The notes under the pieces were generated by a model that made no database searches, was not told the DNA's origin, and was given only the letters and a program-made list of their open reading frames with translations. Shown one piece after another: positions 27,513 to 36,515 of a DNA stretch of 64,000 nucleotides. Location of the stretch: positions 1-64,000 of the forward strand of contig NZ_AOHO01000085.1 in assembly GCF_000342005.1 (NCBI RefSeq), in the 5' to 3' direction. Positions within the stretch are counted from its first letter, which is position 1, and each line of letters begins with the position of its first letter. The translations under genes were made by a program, and so were the position numbers. Source of the DNA: Amycolatopsis decaplanina DSM 44594 (GTDB taxonomy: Bacteria > Actinomycetota > Actinomycetes > Mycobacteriales > Pseudonocardiaceae).

Positions 27513-28724
27513 ATGCGCGTGAAGCATCTCGCCGTGGCGGGAATCCTGTTTCTGGGTGTCGTACCAGGAGTCGCCGCGGCGGCTCCGGCTCAAGTGGAGA
27601 GCGCCGCCACGAGCGGCTGGGTGGGCACCTGGGCGGCGGCGCCCGCGGCCGGGGTGGCCGGGACCGACAACGGCTACCCGAACTTCTCGATCCGCAACAT
27701 CGTGCACACCAGCGCCGGCGGGCACGAGGTGCGCGTGCGGCTGTCCAACGCCTTCGGCCGGACGCCGGTGCTGTTCGGCCGGGTGACCGTCGCGGTCGCC
27801 GCCGGCCCGGACACCCCGCAGGCCGTGCCCGGCACGATGCGCACGCTGACCTTCGGCGGCGACCGCGAGATCACCGTGCCGCCGGGCGCCGACATCGTCA
27901 GCGACGGCGCGGCGCTGACCGTGCCGAGGGACGGCGACCTCCTGGTCACCACGTACACGCCGACGCCGTCGGGTCCGGTCACCTATCACCCGCTGGCGAT
28001 GCAGAACTCGTACTTCACCCGTGACGGCGACAAGGCGGCCGACGAGTCGGCGGCGGCGTTCCCGGAAAAGACCGCGGTCTGGCATTACGTGTCCGGAGTG
28101 GACGTCCGCGGCGCGGGACTGCGGGGCAGTGTCGTGGCGATCGGCGACTCGATCACCGACGGGGCGAACTCGACCTGGGGCGCGAACCTGCGCTGGCCGG
28201 ATCAGCTGGCGGACAAGATCAGCGCGCGGCTGGGCGTGCTCAACGCCGGGATCAGCGGGAACCGGCTGCTGCTCGACGGCGGGAACGCCGGGGTCAACGC
28301 GCTGGCGCGGCTGGACCGGGACGTGCTGAACCAGTCCGGCGCGCGGACGGCGATCGTGTTCGAGGGCATCAACGACATCCAGCAGACCCCGCACCAGGCC
28401 GATCCGGACAAGATCATCTCGGCGCTGAAACAGATCGCCGTCCGGGCACACGACCGCGGCCTGCGGGTGCTGGGCGCGACGATCACGCCGTGGAAGGGCT
28501 GGGGTTCGTACACGCCGCAACTCGAAGAGACCCGGCAGGCGGTCAACCGGTTCATCCGGACCAGCAGGCTCTTCGACTCCTACATCGACTTCGACGCGGT
28601 GATCCGCGATCCCGCCGACCCGCAGCGGATGAAACCCGAGTACGACTCCGGCGATCATCTCCATCCCGGCGACAAGGGCTTCACCGCCATGGCGAACGCC
28701 GTCCCGCTGCACCGGCTCAGGTAG
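27513..28724 (+). CDS. Secreted SGNH/GDSL-family hydrolase
   Basis: 403 residues with a Sec signal peptide (residues 1-24, ending AAAAPA). A beta-rich N-terminal domain spans about 35-195 and the SGNH esterase domain about 205-400. The nucleophile serine is in AIGDSITDG near residue 211, block III is GINDIQQ near 288 and the catalytic Asp/His pair is in GDHLHPGD near 382-389. It should deacylate or de-esterify a sugar or lipid outside the cell. The substrate is unknown. Confidence 0.92.
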   Translation: MRVKHLAVAGILFLGVVPGVAAAAPAQVESAATSGWVGTWAAAPAAGVAGTDNGYPNFSIRNIVHTSAGGHEVRVRLSNAFGRTPVLFGRVTVAVAAGPDTPQAVPGTMRTLTFGGDREITVPPGADIVSDGAALTVPRDGDLLVTTYTPTPSGPVTYHPLAMQNSYFTRDGDKAADESAAAFPEKTAVWHYVSGVDVRGAGLRGSVVAIGDSITDGANSTWGANLRWPDQLADKISARLGVLNAGISGNRLLLDGGNAGVNALARLDRDVLNQSGARTAIVFEGINDIQQTPHQADPDKIISALKQIAVRAHDRGLRVLGATITPWKGWGSYTPQLEETRQAVNRFIRTSRLFDSYIDFDAVIRDPADPQRMKPEYDSGDHLHPGDKGFTAMANAVPLHRLR

Positions 28725-28761
28725 AAATCAAGGGCTGCGCCAGGCGGTTCGGTGGGGCACG

Positions 28762-30168
28762 ATGAACCGATGGCGATCAGGAATGGCTAGCGGCGACAGC
28801 GGTACCCGGGCGACGGCGCGGCTGGTCCGGTTCGCCGAACACGAAGCGCGAGCCGAAGCGCTCCGGGCACAGCTCGCGGATCTCCACGGCACGATCCGGC
28901 TGGCGAAGCGGACGTCGAACCTGTTCCGGGCGCGGACGGCGACCAGCACACCGGGGCTGGACGTCTCGGGGTTCACGCACGTGCTCGACGTCGATCCCCT
29001 GGCGCGCACGGCCGACGTCGAAGGCATGGTCACCTACGAGCAACTCGTGGACGCGACCCTGCCTCACGGGTTGATGCCGCTGGTCGTGCCGCAGCTCAAG
29101 ACGATCACGCTCGGCGGCGCGGTCACCGGCCTCGGCATCGAGTCGTCTTCGTTCCGCAACGGTCTCGTGCACGAGTCGGTGCTGGAGATGGAGTTGCTCA
29201 CCGGCGACGGCAGGATCGTCGTCGCGCGGCCGGACAACGAGCACAGCGACCTGTTCCACGGCTTCCCGAACTCGTACGGGACGCTCGGCTACGCACTGCG
29301 GTTGAAGATCGAACTGGAGCCGGTCAAACCGTACGTGCGGCTCGACCACATCCGGTACGAAGACCCCGAGGAGTACTTCGCGGCGCTCGGCGAGGCCTGC
29401 CGTGACGGGTCGGCCGACTTCGTGGACGGAACGGTCTTCGGGCCGGGCGAGCAGTACTTGACGCTGGGCACGTTCACCGCCTCGGCGCCCGCGACCAGCG
29501 ACTACACCTGGCTCGGCATCTACTACAAGTCGATCCGCGAACGCGGGACCGACCACCTGAGCGCCCGGGACTACCTGTGGCGCTGGGACACGGACTGGTT
29601 CTGGTGCTCGCGGGCGTTCGGCGTGCAGCACCGGCTCCCCCGGCTGCTGCTGGGCAGGCGGCTGCTGCGGTCTTCGGTCTACTGGAAGGTGGTGGCTCTC
29701 GACCGGCGGTTCGGGATCGCCGCGAAGCTGCTCAGGCTGCGCCGTCTTCCTCCGGAAGAGACCGTCGTCCAGGACATCGAAGTACCGCTTTCGCGGGCCG
29801 CGGAGTTCCTGGAGTTCTTCCGCCGCGAGATCCCGATCAGCCCGGTGTGGATCTGCCCGCTGAAGCAGCGACCGGGCGGCGTGAACTCGCCACTGTACGA
29901 AATGGACCCCGGCACGCTGTACGTCAACTTCGGATTCTGGTCGGCGGTGCCGTTGGACCCCGGAGAGGCGCCGGATACGCACAATCGGCTGATCGAGGCC
30001 GAAGTGACCCGGCTCGGCGGGCGGAAATCGCTGTACTCCGACAGTTTCTATTCCGAAGACGAGTTCTGGCGCCTGTACAACGGTGACGCCTATCGGAAAC
30101 TGAAGACGGCCTACGACCCGGACGGCCGCCTCCTCGACCTGTACGCGAAGTGCGTGCGGCGGCGGTGA
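28762..30168 (+). CDS. tmsA: FAD-dependent reductase of 10-methyl fatty acid synthesis
   Basis: A 468-residue FAD-linked oxidase of the DIMINUTO/DWF1-like group. The FAD-binding (p-cresol methylhydroxylase-type) domain covers about residues 60-210, with VVPQLKTITLGGAVTGLGIE as the FAD loop. In the known TmsA/BfaA system this enzyme reduces the 10-methylene group made by TmsB to give 10-methylstearic (tuberculostearic) acid in membrane lipids. The assignment rests on family plus adjacency to the methyltransferase. ATG at 28762 is used; 28783 is a close alternative. The third gene of some tms operons (tmsC) is absent. Confidence 0.75.
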   Translation: MNRWRSGMASGDSGTRATARLVRFAEHEARAEALRAQLADLHGTIRLAKRTSNLFRARTATSTPGLDVSGFTHVLDVDPLARTADVEGMVTYEQLVDATLPHGLMPLVVPQLKTITLGGAVTGLGIESSSFRNGLVHESVLEMELLTGDGRIVVARPDNEHSDLFHGFPNSYGTLGYALRLKIELEPVKPYVRLDHIRYEDPEEYFAALGEACRDGSADFVDGTVFGPGEQYLTLGTFTASAPATSDYTWLGIYYKSIRERGTDHLSARDYLWRWDTDWFWCSRAFGVQHRLPRLLLGRRLLRSSVYWKVVALDRRFGIAAKLLRLRRLPPEETVVQDIEVPLSRAAEFLEFFRREIPISPVWICPLKQRPGGVNSPLYEMDPGTLYVNFGFWSAVPLDPGEAPDTHNRLIEAEVTRLGGRKSLYSDSFYSEDEFWRLYNGDAYRKLKTAYDPDGRLLDLYAKCVRRR

Positions 30169-30195
30169 TCGGGTCCGGGAAGAAGAGAGACGACC

Positions 30196-31458
30196 ATGGC
30201 TGAGACGACCACCGTCGGGAAGATCTTCGAGCGGTTGCTCGGTCCGAGCGCCGAAGTGTCCATCACCGCCTACGACGGCAGCACGAGCGGCCCGGCGGAC
30301 GCGCCGGTGTCGATCCGGGTGCGGTCGCCCCTGGCGCTGACGTACCTGATGTCGTCCCCTGGCGACCTCGGTCTCGCCCGCGCCTATGTCGCCGGCGCTC
30401 TCGACGTGGACGGCGATCTCTACTCCGCGTTGCGCGCGCTCGTGGCCCAGGTCGATCAGCTCAGTCCGGCGGACCGGTTGTGGCTGCTGCGCAAACTCGG
30501 GCCCACGCACCTGCGCCGCGTCGCCCCGCCCGCCGAAGAACTGCCGAGCCGCCTCAAACGCACCGTCGACGGCCTGCGGCACTCGAAAGCGCGTGACAGC
30601 AACGCGATCTCCAACCACTACGACGTCTCGAACCGGTTCTACGAACTGGTGCTCGGCCCGTCGATGGCCTACACCTGCGCCGCGTATCCGTCCGCCGCCG
30701 CGTCGCTGGAAGAGGCGCAAGCGCACAAATTCGACCTGGTGTGCCGGAAACTCGGGCTCCGGCCAGGGATGCGGCTGCTGGACGTCGGCTGTGGCTGGGG
30801 CGGGATGGTCGAGCACGCCGTCGCGAACTACGGCGTCGAGGCGCTGGGCGTCACCCTTTCGCGTGAGCAGGCGCAATGGGCACAGAAGGACATCGTGACC
30901 AAGGGGCTCGCGGACCGGGCCGAAGTGCAGCACCTCGACTACCGCGACGTCACCGAGACGGACTTCGACGCGGTGTCGTCGATCGGGCTCACCGAGCACA
31001 TCGGCGCGCGCAACCTGCCGTCGTACTTCCGTTTCCTCGCCGGGAAACTGAAACCGCACGGGCGCATGCTGAACCATTGCATCACCAACCCGGACACCTC
31101 GGTGGCGCACCGGTCGCGCGGGTTCATCGACCGGTACGTCTTCCCCGACGGCGAACTGGAGTCCGTCGGGGAGATCGCCACCGCGATGCACGACAGCGGG
31201 CTGGAGGTGCGGCATTCGGAGAACCTCCGCGAGCACTACGCCACCACCCTCGGCGCCTGGTGCGCCAACCTCGACGCGAACTGGGACGAGGCCGTCGCCG
31301 AAGCGGGCGCCGGGCGGAGCCGCGTCTGGGCGCTGTACATGGCCGCGTGCCGGCTCGCTTTCGAGCGGCGGGAGATCGAACTGCACCAGGTGCTCGGGGT
31401 GAAGGTCGGCCCGGACGGTGACGCGGGCATGCCGCTGCGGCCGGACTGGGGCGTGTAG
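30196..31458 (+). CDS. tmsB: Cyclopropane-fatty-acid-synthase-like methyltransferase
   Basis: 420 residues. The CFAS/mycolic-acid-synthase fold shows HYDVSNRFYELVLGPSMAYT near residue 140, SAM motif LLDVGCGWGGM near 195 and EHIGARNLPSYF near 262, where family members place the bicarbonate and substrate pocket. Together with the upstream FAD reductase it fits BfaB/TmsB, which methylates oleoyl phospholipid at C-10. A purine-rich ribosome site precedes the ATG, 28 bp after the reductase stop. A plain cyclopropane synthase is the alternative, but the partner gene argues against it. Confidence 0.82.
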   Translation: MAETTTVGKIFERLLGPSAEVSITAYDGSTSGPADAPVSIRVRSPLALTYLMSSPGDLGLARAYVAGALDVDGDLYSALRALVAQVDQLSPADRLWLLRKLGPTHLRRVAPPAEELPSRLKRTVDGLRHSKARDSNAISNHYDVSNRFYELVLGPSMAYTCAAYPSAAASLEEAQAHKFDLVCRKLGLRPGMRLLDVGCGWGGMVEHAVANYGVEALGVTLSREQAQWAQKDIVTKGLADRAEVQHLDYRDVTETDFDAVSSIGLTEHIGARNLPSYFRFLAGKLKPHGRMLNHCITNPDTSVAHRSRGFIDRYVFPDGELESVGEIATAMHDSGLEVRHSENLREHYATTLGAWCANLDANWDEAVAEAGAGRSRVWALYMAACRLAFERREIELHQVLGVKVGPDGDAGMPLRPDWGV

Positions 31459-31464
31459 CGCGTT

Positions 31465-33075
31465 CTAGTGTCGGAAGGCTTCGGCGAGCCACCACGAGCC
31501 GCCATCGTCGGCGATCTTGGCGTCGATGACGAGCGGTGCGTCCCGTGGCCCGTCGAGCCATTCCGTGACGGCGACCAGATCCTCGACCGACCTCACGGTG
31601 ACACCGGCGCAGCCGAATCCGCGGCCGATCGCCGCGATGTCGGTGTCGGGGAACCGGACCGTGGTCATGTCCGCGGCGCCGAAATGATGGATCTCAGCGC
31701 CGTACGCGGCGTCGTCGTAGACGATGACGACGAGCGGGATCCGCAGCCGTACGGCGGTTTCCAGCTCGGAAACCGCCATGTGGAACCCGCCGTCGCCGAC
31801 CCCGAGCACCGGCAGCCGCTCCGGCCGGGCCAGCGCCGCGCCGATCGCCGTTCCGAGGCCGAGCCCGATACTTTGGAACGCTTGGGTGAAGCAGAAGCCG
31901 TTCTCGTCGGGAACGGACAGGTACGCGCTCGGGTAGCCCATGAAGTTGCCGGAGTCGATCGAGACCACGCGTTCGGCGGGCAGGATTTCGTCGAGATGAC
32001 GGCTGAGTGTGCGCGGATCGATCCTTCCGCCGCCGGATAGGTCGTTATACGGGACGTCGTTCCATCGGGTGCTTGTGGGGGCTTCGCGGCTCATTTGGTG
32101 GCCACGCCTGTCGAGTTCCGCGTGGACGTCGGCGGCGGTGCTGGTGACGTCGCCGACGACACCGAGGTCGAGCGGCCGGTGCGCGCCGAGCGCGGCCTCC
32201 TCGACGTCCACCTGGACCAGCCGGGCGGCTGGGCCGAGGAGCGTGCCGTGCCGGGTGGTCCACCTGTTCAGCGCGCAGCCCCAGCCGATCACGAGGTCGG
32301 CGTTTTCGATGAGGTCCGCCGCTTGTGGTGACGAAAAGCCGCCCGAGATCCCGAGTGAGAAGGGATCGCCGTGGAAAAGCCCGTGTGCCACCGCCGAGGT
32401 CGCCAGCAGTGCGCCGGAGACCTCCGCGAGTTCCCGGAGGGGCACCGAACTCGCCCGCGCGCCGCGTCCGGCGATGAACACCGGCCGCCGCGCTTCGGCC
32501 AGGAGGTCGGCCAGTTTCGCGACCGCCTCGGTGCTCGGCCGGACCGGCGCCGGCCCGGGGATTTCCGGGGCCGGGACCGCTTCGGGAGCTTCCTGCGCTT
32601 GGACGTCGAGCGGGAGGTTGAGCAGGACAGTCCGGCGTTGCTGCACCGCCGTCCGGTAGGCGCGGACGGTGTCGGCGACCGCGGTGGGCGCGCCGTGCAC
32701 GCGTTCCGGCACGGCGCCGACGGCGACCGCGAGCGCGTCCTGGTCGATCCGGAAGTTCGACAGCACCGCCGACGCCGCGGTGTCACCGGCCAGGACGATC
32801 ATCGGTGTCCGGCTCTTGGCGGCCTCGGTGATCCCGGTGATCGCGTTGGTCAGCCCGCAACCCTGGTGGAGACTCAGCACCGGCACACGGCCGCTCATCC
32901 GCGCGTACGCGTCGGCCATGCTCGCCGCGCCGCCCTCGTGCCGCGCCGCGACGAACCGCACCCCACCCGCCCGCAACCCGTTGGTGGCCTCGAAGTTGCC
33001 GCTGCCCACGACCCCGAACGCGGCACCCACGCCGAGATCCGCCAGCGTGCGGCCGACCAGCTCCGCGACCTTCAT
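31465..33075 (-). CDS. Thiamine-diphosphate-dependent enzyme (acetolactate synthase-like)
   Basis: A 536-residue enzyme with the three-domain ThDP layout: PYR domain with the catalytic glutamate in RHEGGAASMADAY near residue 48, a central domain at about 185-320 and a PP domain with GDGGFHMAVSELETAV near 440. The usual NN or N ligand at the end of the GDG motif is replaced by YDDAAYG, which may affect metal-cofactor geometry. Its ATG overlaps the cyclase stop by four bases (33072-33075), so the two proteins likely act in one pathway. Decarboxylase, lyase or ligase activity cannot be settled from sequence. Confidence 0.87.
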   Translation of the reverse strand: MKVAELVGRTLADLGVGAAFGVVGSGNFEATNGLRAGGVRFVAARHEGGAASMADAYARMSGRVPVLSLHQGCGLTNAITGITEAAKSRTPMIVLAGDTAASAVLSNFRIDQDALAVAVGAVPERVHGAPTAVADTVRAYRTAVQQRRTVLLNLPLDVQAQEAPEAVPAPEIPGPAPVRPSTEAVAKLADLLAEARRPVFIAGRGARASSVPLRELAEVSGALLATSAVAHGLFHGDPFSLGISGGFSSPQAADLIENADLVIGWGCALNRWTTRHGTLLGPAARLVQVDVEEAALGAHRPLDLGVVGDVTSTAADVHAELDRRGHQMSREAPTSTRWNDVPYNDLSGGGRIDPRTLSRHLDEILPAERVVSIDSGNFMGYPSAYLSVPDENGFCFTQAFQSIGLGLGTAIGAALARPERLPVLGVGDGGFHMAVSELETAVRLRIPLVVIVYDDAAYGAEIHHFGAADMTTVRFPDTDIAAIGRGFGCAGVTVRSVEDLVAVTEWLDGPRDAPLVIDAKIADDGGSWWLAEAFRH

Positions 33076-33848
33076 GCCCGCTCGACCAGCGCGTAGACCC
33101 TGGCGGGGCTGCCGGATCCGCCGACGATCGGGAGCGGGCTGACGACCAGCAGCGATCCGGTCGGCGGCAGGCTCGCCAGGTTCCGCAACTGGGTGAGGCC
33201 GTGTTTTCCCGCGCCCAGAAGGAGTTCGTGGCAGGGGAAGGCCGGTTCGAGGCTCAGCGCCTGTCCCGCGTCGGTGCCGACGGTCTCCACTCCGAACCCG
33301 GTGATCGGTGCCTCTTCCGCGAGCCAGCGGGCACACTCCGCCGAGACGCCCGGCGTATGCGGACCGTTCTCGTCGTTGTTGAGGAAGGTGTCCTGGTCGT
33401 GCGAACGAGCGTCCCAGCCCGTGCGGTAGAGCAGCCAGCCGCCGTCGGGCAGCGGCCCGTTCACGCGCTCCCACTCGCGGATGTCTTCCGTGGAGAGCAG
33501 GAAGTCCGGGTCTTCGGCCGCGCGGGCCGACGCGTCGAGCACCACGGCCGGGGCGACCAGCGTGCGCAGCGGCACTTCGGAGACGTCGTGGCCGTCCTTT
33601 CCCGACAGCCAGTGCACGGGGACGTCGAGGTGGGTCCCTGTGTGCTCACCGGTGTGGATGTTGTTCCAGTACCAGCGCGGTCCGCGTTCGTCGTACCGGC
33701 TGATCTCCTCCAGGCCGAACGGGATCGTGTTCGCGAACGGCTCCGGCAGCTGGAGCACGGGGGTGCTCGCGCTCAACGGGGCGGTGAGGTCGACGACCTC
33801 GATCGCGCCCGTGGTGATCGCGGTGTTCAGCTGGGCCAACAACGACAT
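33072..33848 (-). CDS. Cyclase-family metal-dependent hydrolase
   Basis: A 258-residue protein of the kynurenine formamidase/isatin hydrolase group. The metal-binding signature HTGTHLDVPVHW is near residues 68-79, followed by further acidic and histidine residues. Members hydrolyse cyclic amides or N-formyl groups using Mn or Zn. It is co-translated with a ThDP enzyme, which suggests the ring-opened product is an alpha-keto acid passed to that enzyme. This coupling is inference. ATG at 33848 is the natural start. Confidence 0.88.
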   Translation of the reverse strand: MSLLAQLNTAITTGAIEVVDLTAPLSASTPVLQLPEPFANTIPFGLEEISRYDERGPRWYWNNIHTGEHTGTHLDVPVHWLSGKDGHDVSEVPLRTLVAPAVVLDASARAAEDPDFLLSTEDIREWERVNGPLPDGGWLLYRTGWDARSHDQDTFLNNDENGPHTPGVSAECARWLAEEAPITGFGVETVGTDAGQALSLEPAFPCHELLLGAGKHGLTQLRNLASLPPTGSLLVVSPLPIVGGSGSPARVYALVERA

Positions 33849-33911
33849 GCCTGCCTCCCGGGAGTGACTGCGGCGTCACGGTCACCTTAGGCGGGTTTCC
33901 GGCGTGGCGGA

Positions 33912-33975
33912 GTGGCGATCCTCGTGAGTGGTAAGGACGGTTAGAACCGTCCTTACCACTCACGAGGATCGCCAC
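33912..33975. repeat. Family B hairpin, copy 2
   Basis: A perfect 31-bp stem (33912-33942 with 33945-33975) closed by a tiny tip. The central 44 bases (33922-33965) are identical to 5367-5410. The outer ten base pairs are unrelated to copy 1 but pair perfectly. It lies between divergent genes, so transcription termination is not its obvious role. Confidence 0.85.
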
Positions 33976-34002
33976 GGTCCGCCGCTCGGGCCGCCTGAAG
34001 TA

Positions 34003-34013
34003 CCCCCCCCCCC
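34003..34013 (+). repeat. Run of eleven cytosines
   Basis: A homopolymer in the gap between the cyclase gene and the DUF222/HNH gene, about 150 bp from the latter's start. Such tracts can vary in length by slippage, and they are also a common place for sequencing error. Confidence 0.6.
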
Positions 34014-34155
34014 AAGAGAACCCGACTCACGACCACCCCACCCCTCACCCAAGAGTGTTATTCGCGCACTTTGAATGCGAAACACCTTAATTCCACCTTC
34101 GGGAAAAGTTTTTCCTGGATCGAATATGCGTTCGATTCACTGGTATTATGGCGGG

Positions 34156-35409
34156 GTGTCCAGTCGACGAATCCTCGAACCGCCGCAGGAGGTGTGGCGT
34201 GCCGGTGCGCGGGAGCTCGCGCACGGTGTGGTCGAGCGTTTGTCGGTGGCACGACAGGCGCTGGCGGAGGTCGGGCAGCTCCTGGTCGAGATCGAATCCC
34301 GGGGTCCGATGGAGCTGTACGGACACGGCTCCACGGCGGGCTGGTTCGCCGAGACCGCCCGCATCACCCCCAAAGAAGCACGTGACACCGTGACACGGGC
34401 GTTGGCGTTGAACGAAAGCCGGAATCTGGACGGCACCCCCGCACCCGCTTTCGCTCCACTCGCGGGTGCTTCCGCGTCCGAGGGCGAACTCGGCCATCAG
34501 CAACTGGATCCGATCCTGGCGGTGCTGAAGAAAATCCCGCCTGAGGTGTCGGCAGAGGATCGGGCGGGGGCGGAACAGATCCTGGTGAACCTGGCCCGCC
34601 ACGCCGGCCCGCAAGCGATCATCGACGCCGGGGCGGAACTCCTGGCCCGTATGGATCCCGACGGGAAAGAACCGAAAGACGAGGACCTGAAACCCCCGTC
34701 GCGCGAGGTGTATCTCCGCAAACGTGATGACGGCTGGTGGCGGTTGAACGGCCTGCTCGACCCCGAGTTCGGGGCTCGCGCGAACGCCCTGTTCGAGACC
34801 TGGGGACAACGAAGACCCGTCGACGACGACGGCAACCACGACTCCCGCACCCCCGCCGAACGCCACGGCGACGCACTCTTCGACGCCATCCACTACGCCA
34901 TGACCAACGACAAAGCCCCCACCCTCTCCGGGGACCGGACCACCATCGTCGTCACCATCCCCCTCGACACCCTGACCTCAGGACTGGGGACGGCGTGCGT
35001 GGACGGCGTCTCCCAGATCACCGCCCGGCACGCGCGAATGCTCGCCTGCGACGCGAAGATCATCCCCGCGGTGCTCGGCTCCGACAGCGAGCCGCTCGAC
35101 ATCGGCCGCGCCGCCCGCACCGTCACCCCAGCACAACGCCGAGCCCTCAACCTCCGCGACCACGGCTGCGCATTCCCCGGCTGCCACCGGAAACCCAAAC
35201 ACTGCGAAGCCCACCACCTACTCCCGTGGAGCGAACTCGGCGACACCGACCTGAGCAACCTGTGTCTGCTGTGCCGCTACCACCACATGGTCATCCACGG
35301 ACAATCCGGCTGGAAAGTCCGCATGACCGCCGACGGCCGACCCGAGTTCATCCCACCGCAGTACCTCGACCCGCTACAAAATCCCCGCCGCAACACAATC
35401 CACAACTGA
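34156..35409 (+). CDS. DUF222/HNH endonuclease domain protein (13E12-type)
   Basis: 417 residues. The helical DUF222 domain covers about 15-290 and the C-terminal HNH motif about 335-395 (CAFPGCHRKPKHCEAHHLLPW, then LCLLCRYHHMVIHG), with zinc-type CxxC pairs. Members are highly repeated in actinobacteria and are thought to be nucleases with mobile or phage-related ties. GTG at 34156 is preferred over ATGs at 34075 and 34126, since a TATTAT at 34144-34149 would place transcription start at the GTG (leaderless), but this is uncertain. A paralogue is broken by an intron at 18764-19567. Confidence 0.85.
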   Translation: MSSRRILEPPQEVWRAGARELAHGVVERLSVARQALAEVGQLLVEIESRGPMELYGHGSTAGWFAETARITPKEARDTVTRALALNESRNLDGTPAPAFAPLAGASASEGELGHQQLDPILAVLKKIPPEVSAEDRAGAEQILVNLARHAGPQAIIDAGAELLARMDPDGKEPKDEDLKPPSREVYLRKRDDGWWRLNGLLDPEFGARANALFETWGQRRPVDDDGNHDSRTPAERHGDALFDAIHYAMTNDKAPTLSGDRTTIVVTIPLDTLTSGLGTACVDGVSQITARHARMLACDAKIIPAVLGSDSEPLDIGRAARTVTPAQRRALNLRDHGCAFPGCHRKPKHCEAHHLLPWSELGDTDLSNLCLLCRYHHMVIHGQSGWKVRMTADGRPEFIPPQYLDPLQNPRRNTIHN

Positions 35410-35463
35410 ACCCGGAGAGCCCGCCGTCCACCACCGGCGACGGGCCCCTCGGCATGCCCTCAC

Positions 35464-36515
35464 TCAGTTGAACCACGGACCGAACATCGAACTCTGCGAC
35501 CGCCCCGTCAACCGCTCCCCGAGACCGACGGCCTGTGCCTCGGTGAGCAGACAGATGTAGTCGGTGACCGCCCGGGGCGCAGCGGGCCTCCCTGTTCTCC
35601 TCGAAGGTCCCCTTCGCCTCATCGTCACGCTTGATGTCACGGTAGATCACCCGGAGCTGGATGGGGATCTTCGGACTGCTCGGCGATTTCTCGAGGCACG
35701 TGAACAAGCGATCGAAGAGCGAGCCGATGATCCTCTTCTGACCTTCCTGGTGGATCGCCGGCGCCGGCCTGTCGATCACGGAGAACCACTGTGAGTGCAG
35801 GTGCTCGCCGAACTCGTCGATGACCGTGTCGAGCTCATTCCGAAAGCGAGTCTCGTCGAATCCCTTGTGCTCCTTCAAACGGCGGAGTCCGAGCTTGACC
35901 CGCCCGGAAGTAGTCCTCGAGATCGTGGGTCGCGTAGCTGATGTCATCGGGCCAGTCCATCAGGACCGCGTTCGCGGATCTCAGCTCTCCGCGGCTGTTC
36001 TCCCGCGCCCACAAGAAATCGTCCCGCTCGGTCTGATAGGCACTCCATTTGTCACCGTAACCACGATCAGTCCGCAACGCGGTGGTCTTGCACGAGCCAC
36101 GGGGTTTGAGACACCGGTACTTGAAAATCGTGTTCAGCGTCGCCCGCGTCAGATTGAGACGCTGGTCGAGGACCTCCTCGGCGATGTGGCCGAACGGCGG
36201 GTGGCCGATGTCGTGCACGAGTCCCGCCGTCTCGACGACGTCCTCGTTCAAATCGGACTCCACCGGGAATCCCGCTTCCGGATCGGCCACTTGAAAGCGC
36301 AGGTGCTGCACGAGTCTTCGGCCCCTCTGCGCGGCTTTCAGGCTGTGCGTGAGCCGGTTGTGCAACACCAACTGCTCATTGACCGCGGCGACCTGGGCCA
36401 CTCCGGCCAGCCGCCGGAACGCGAAAGAAGGCGGACCACGACGGAAGACCGTTAACGGCTCGATCCGAGCGGCGAAGTCCTCGATGCTCGTTCGCGACCG
36501 AACCGCAACCCGGAA
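35464..36515 (-). pseudogene. dGTPase-like HD phosphohydrolase pseudogene
   Basis: Read on the minus strand: FRRLAGVAQVAAVNEQLVLH, NRLTHSLKAAQ and the HD motif LVHDIGHPPFGH lie in one frame (36515-35835). A later piece ELDTVIDEFGEHLHSQWFS is in another frame, and SSMFGPWFN at the very end (stop 35464-35466) in yet another. These match the dGTP triphosphohydrolase family, which trims nucleotide pools and can serve in antiphage defence. At least two frame breaks and a missing N-terminus, which abuts the sigma factor stop, make it non-functional. Confidence 0.75.
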
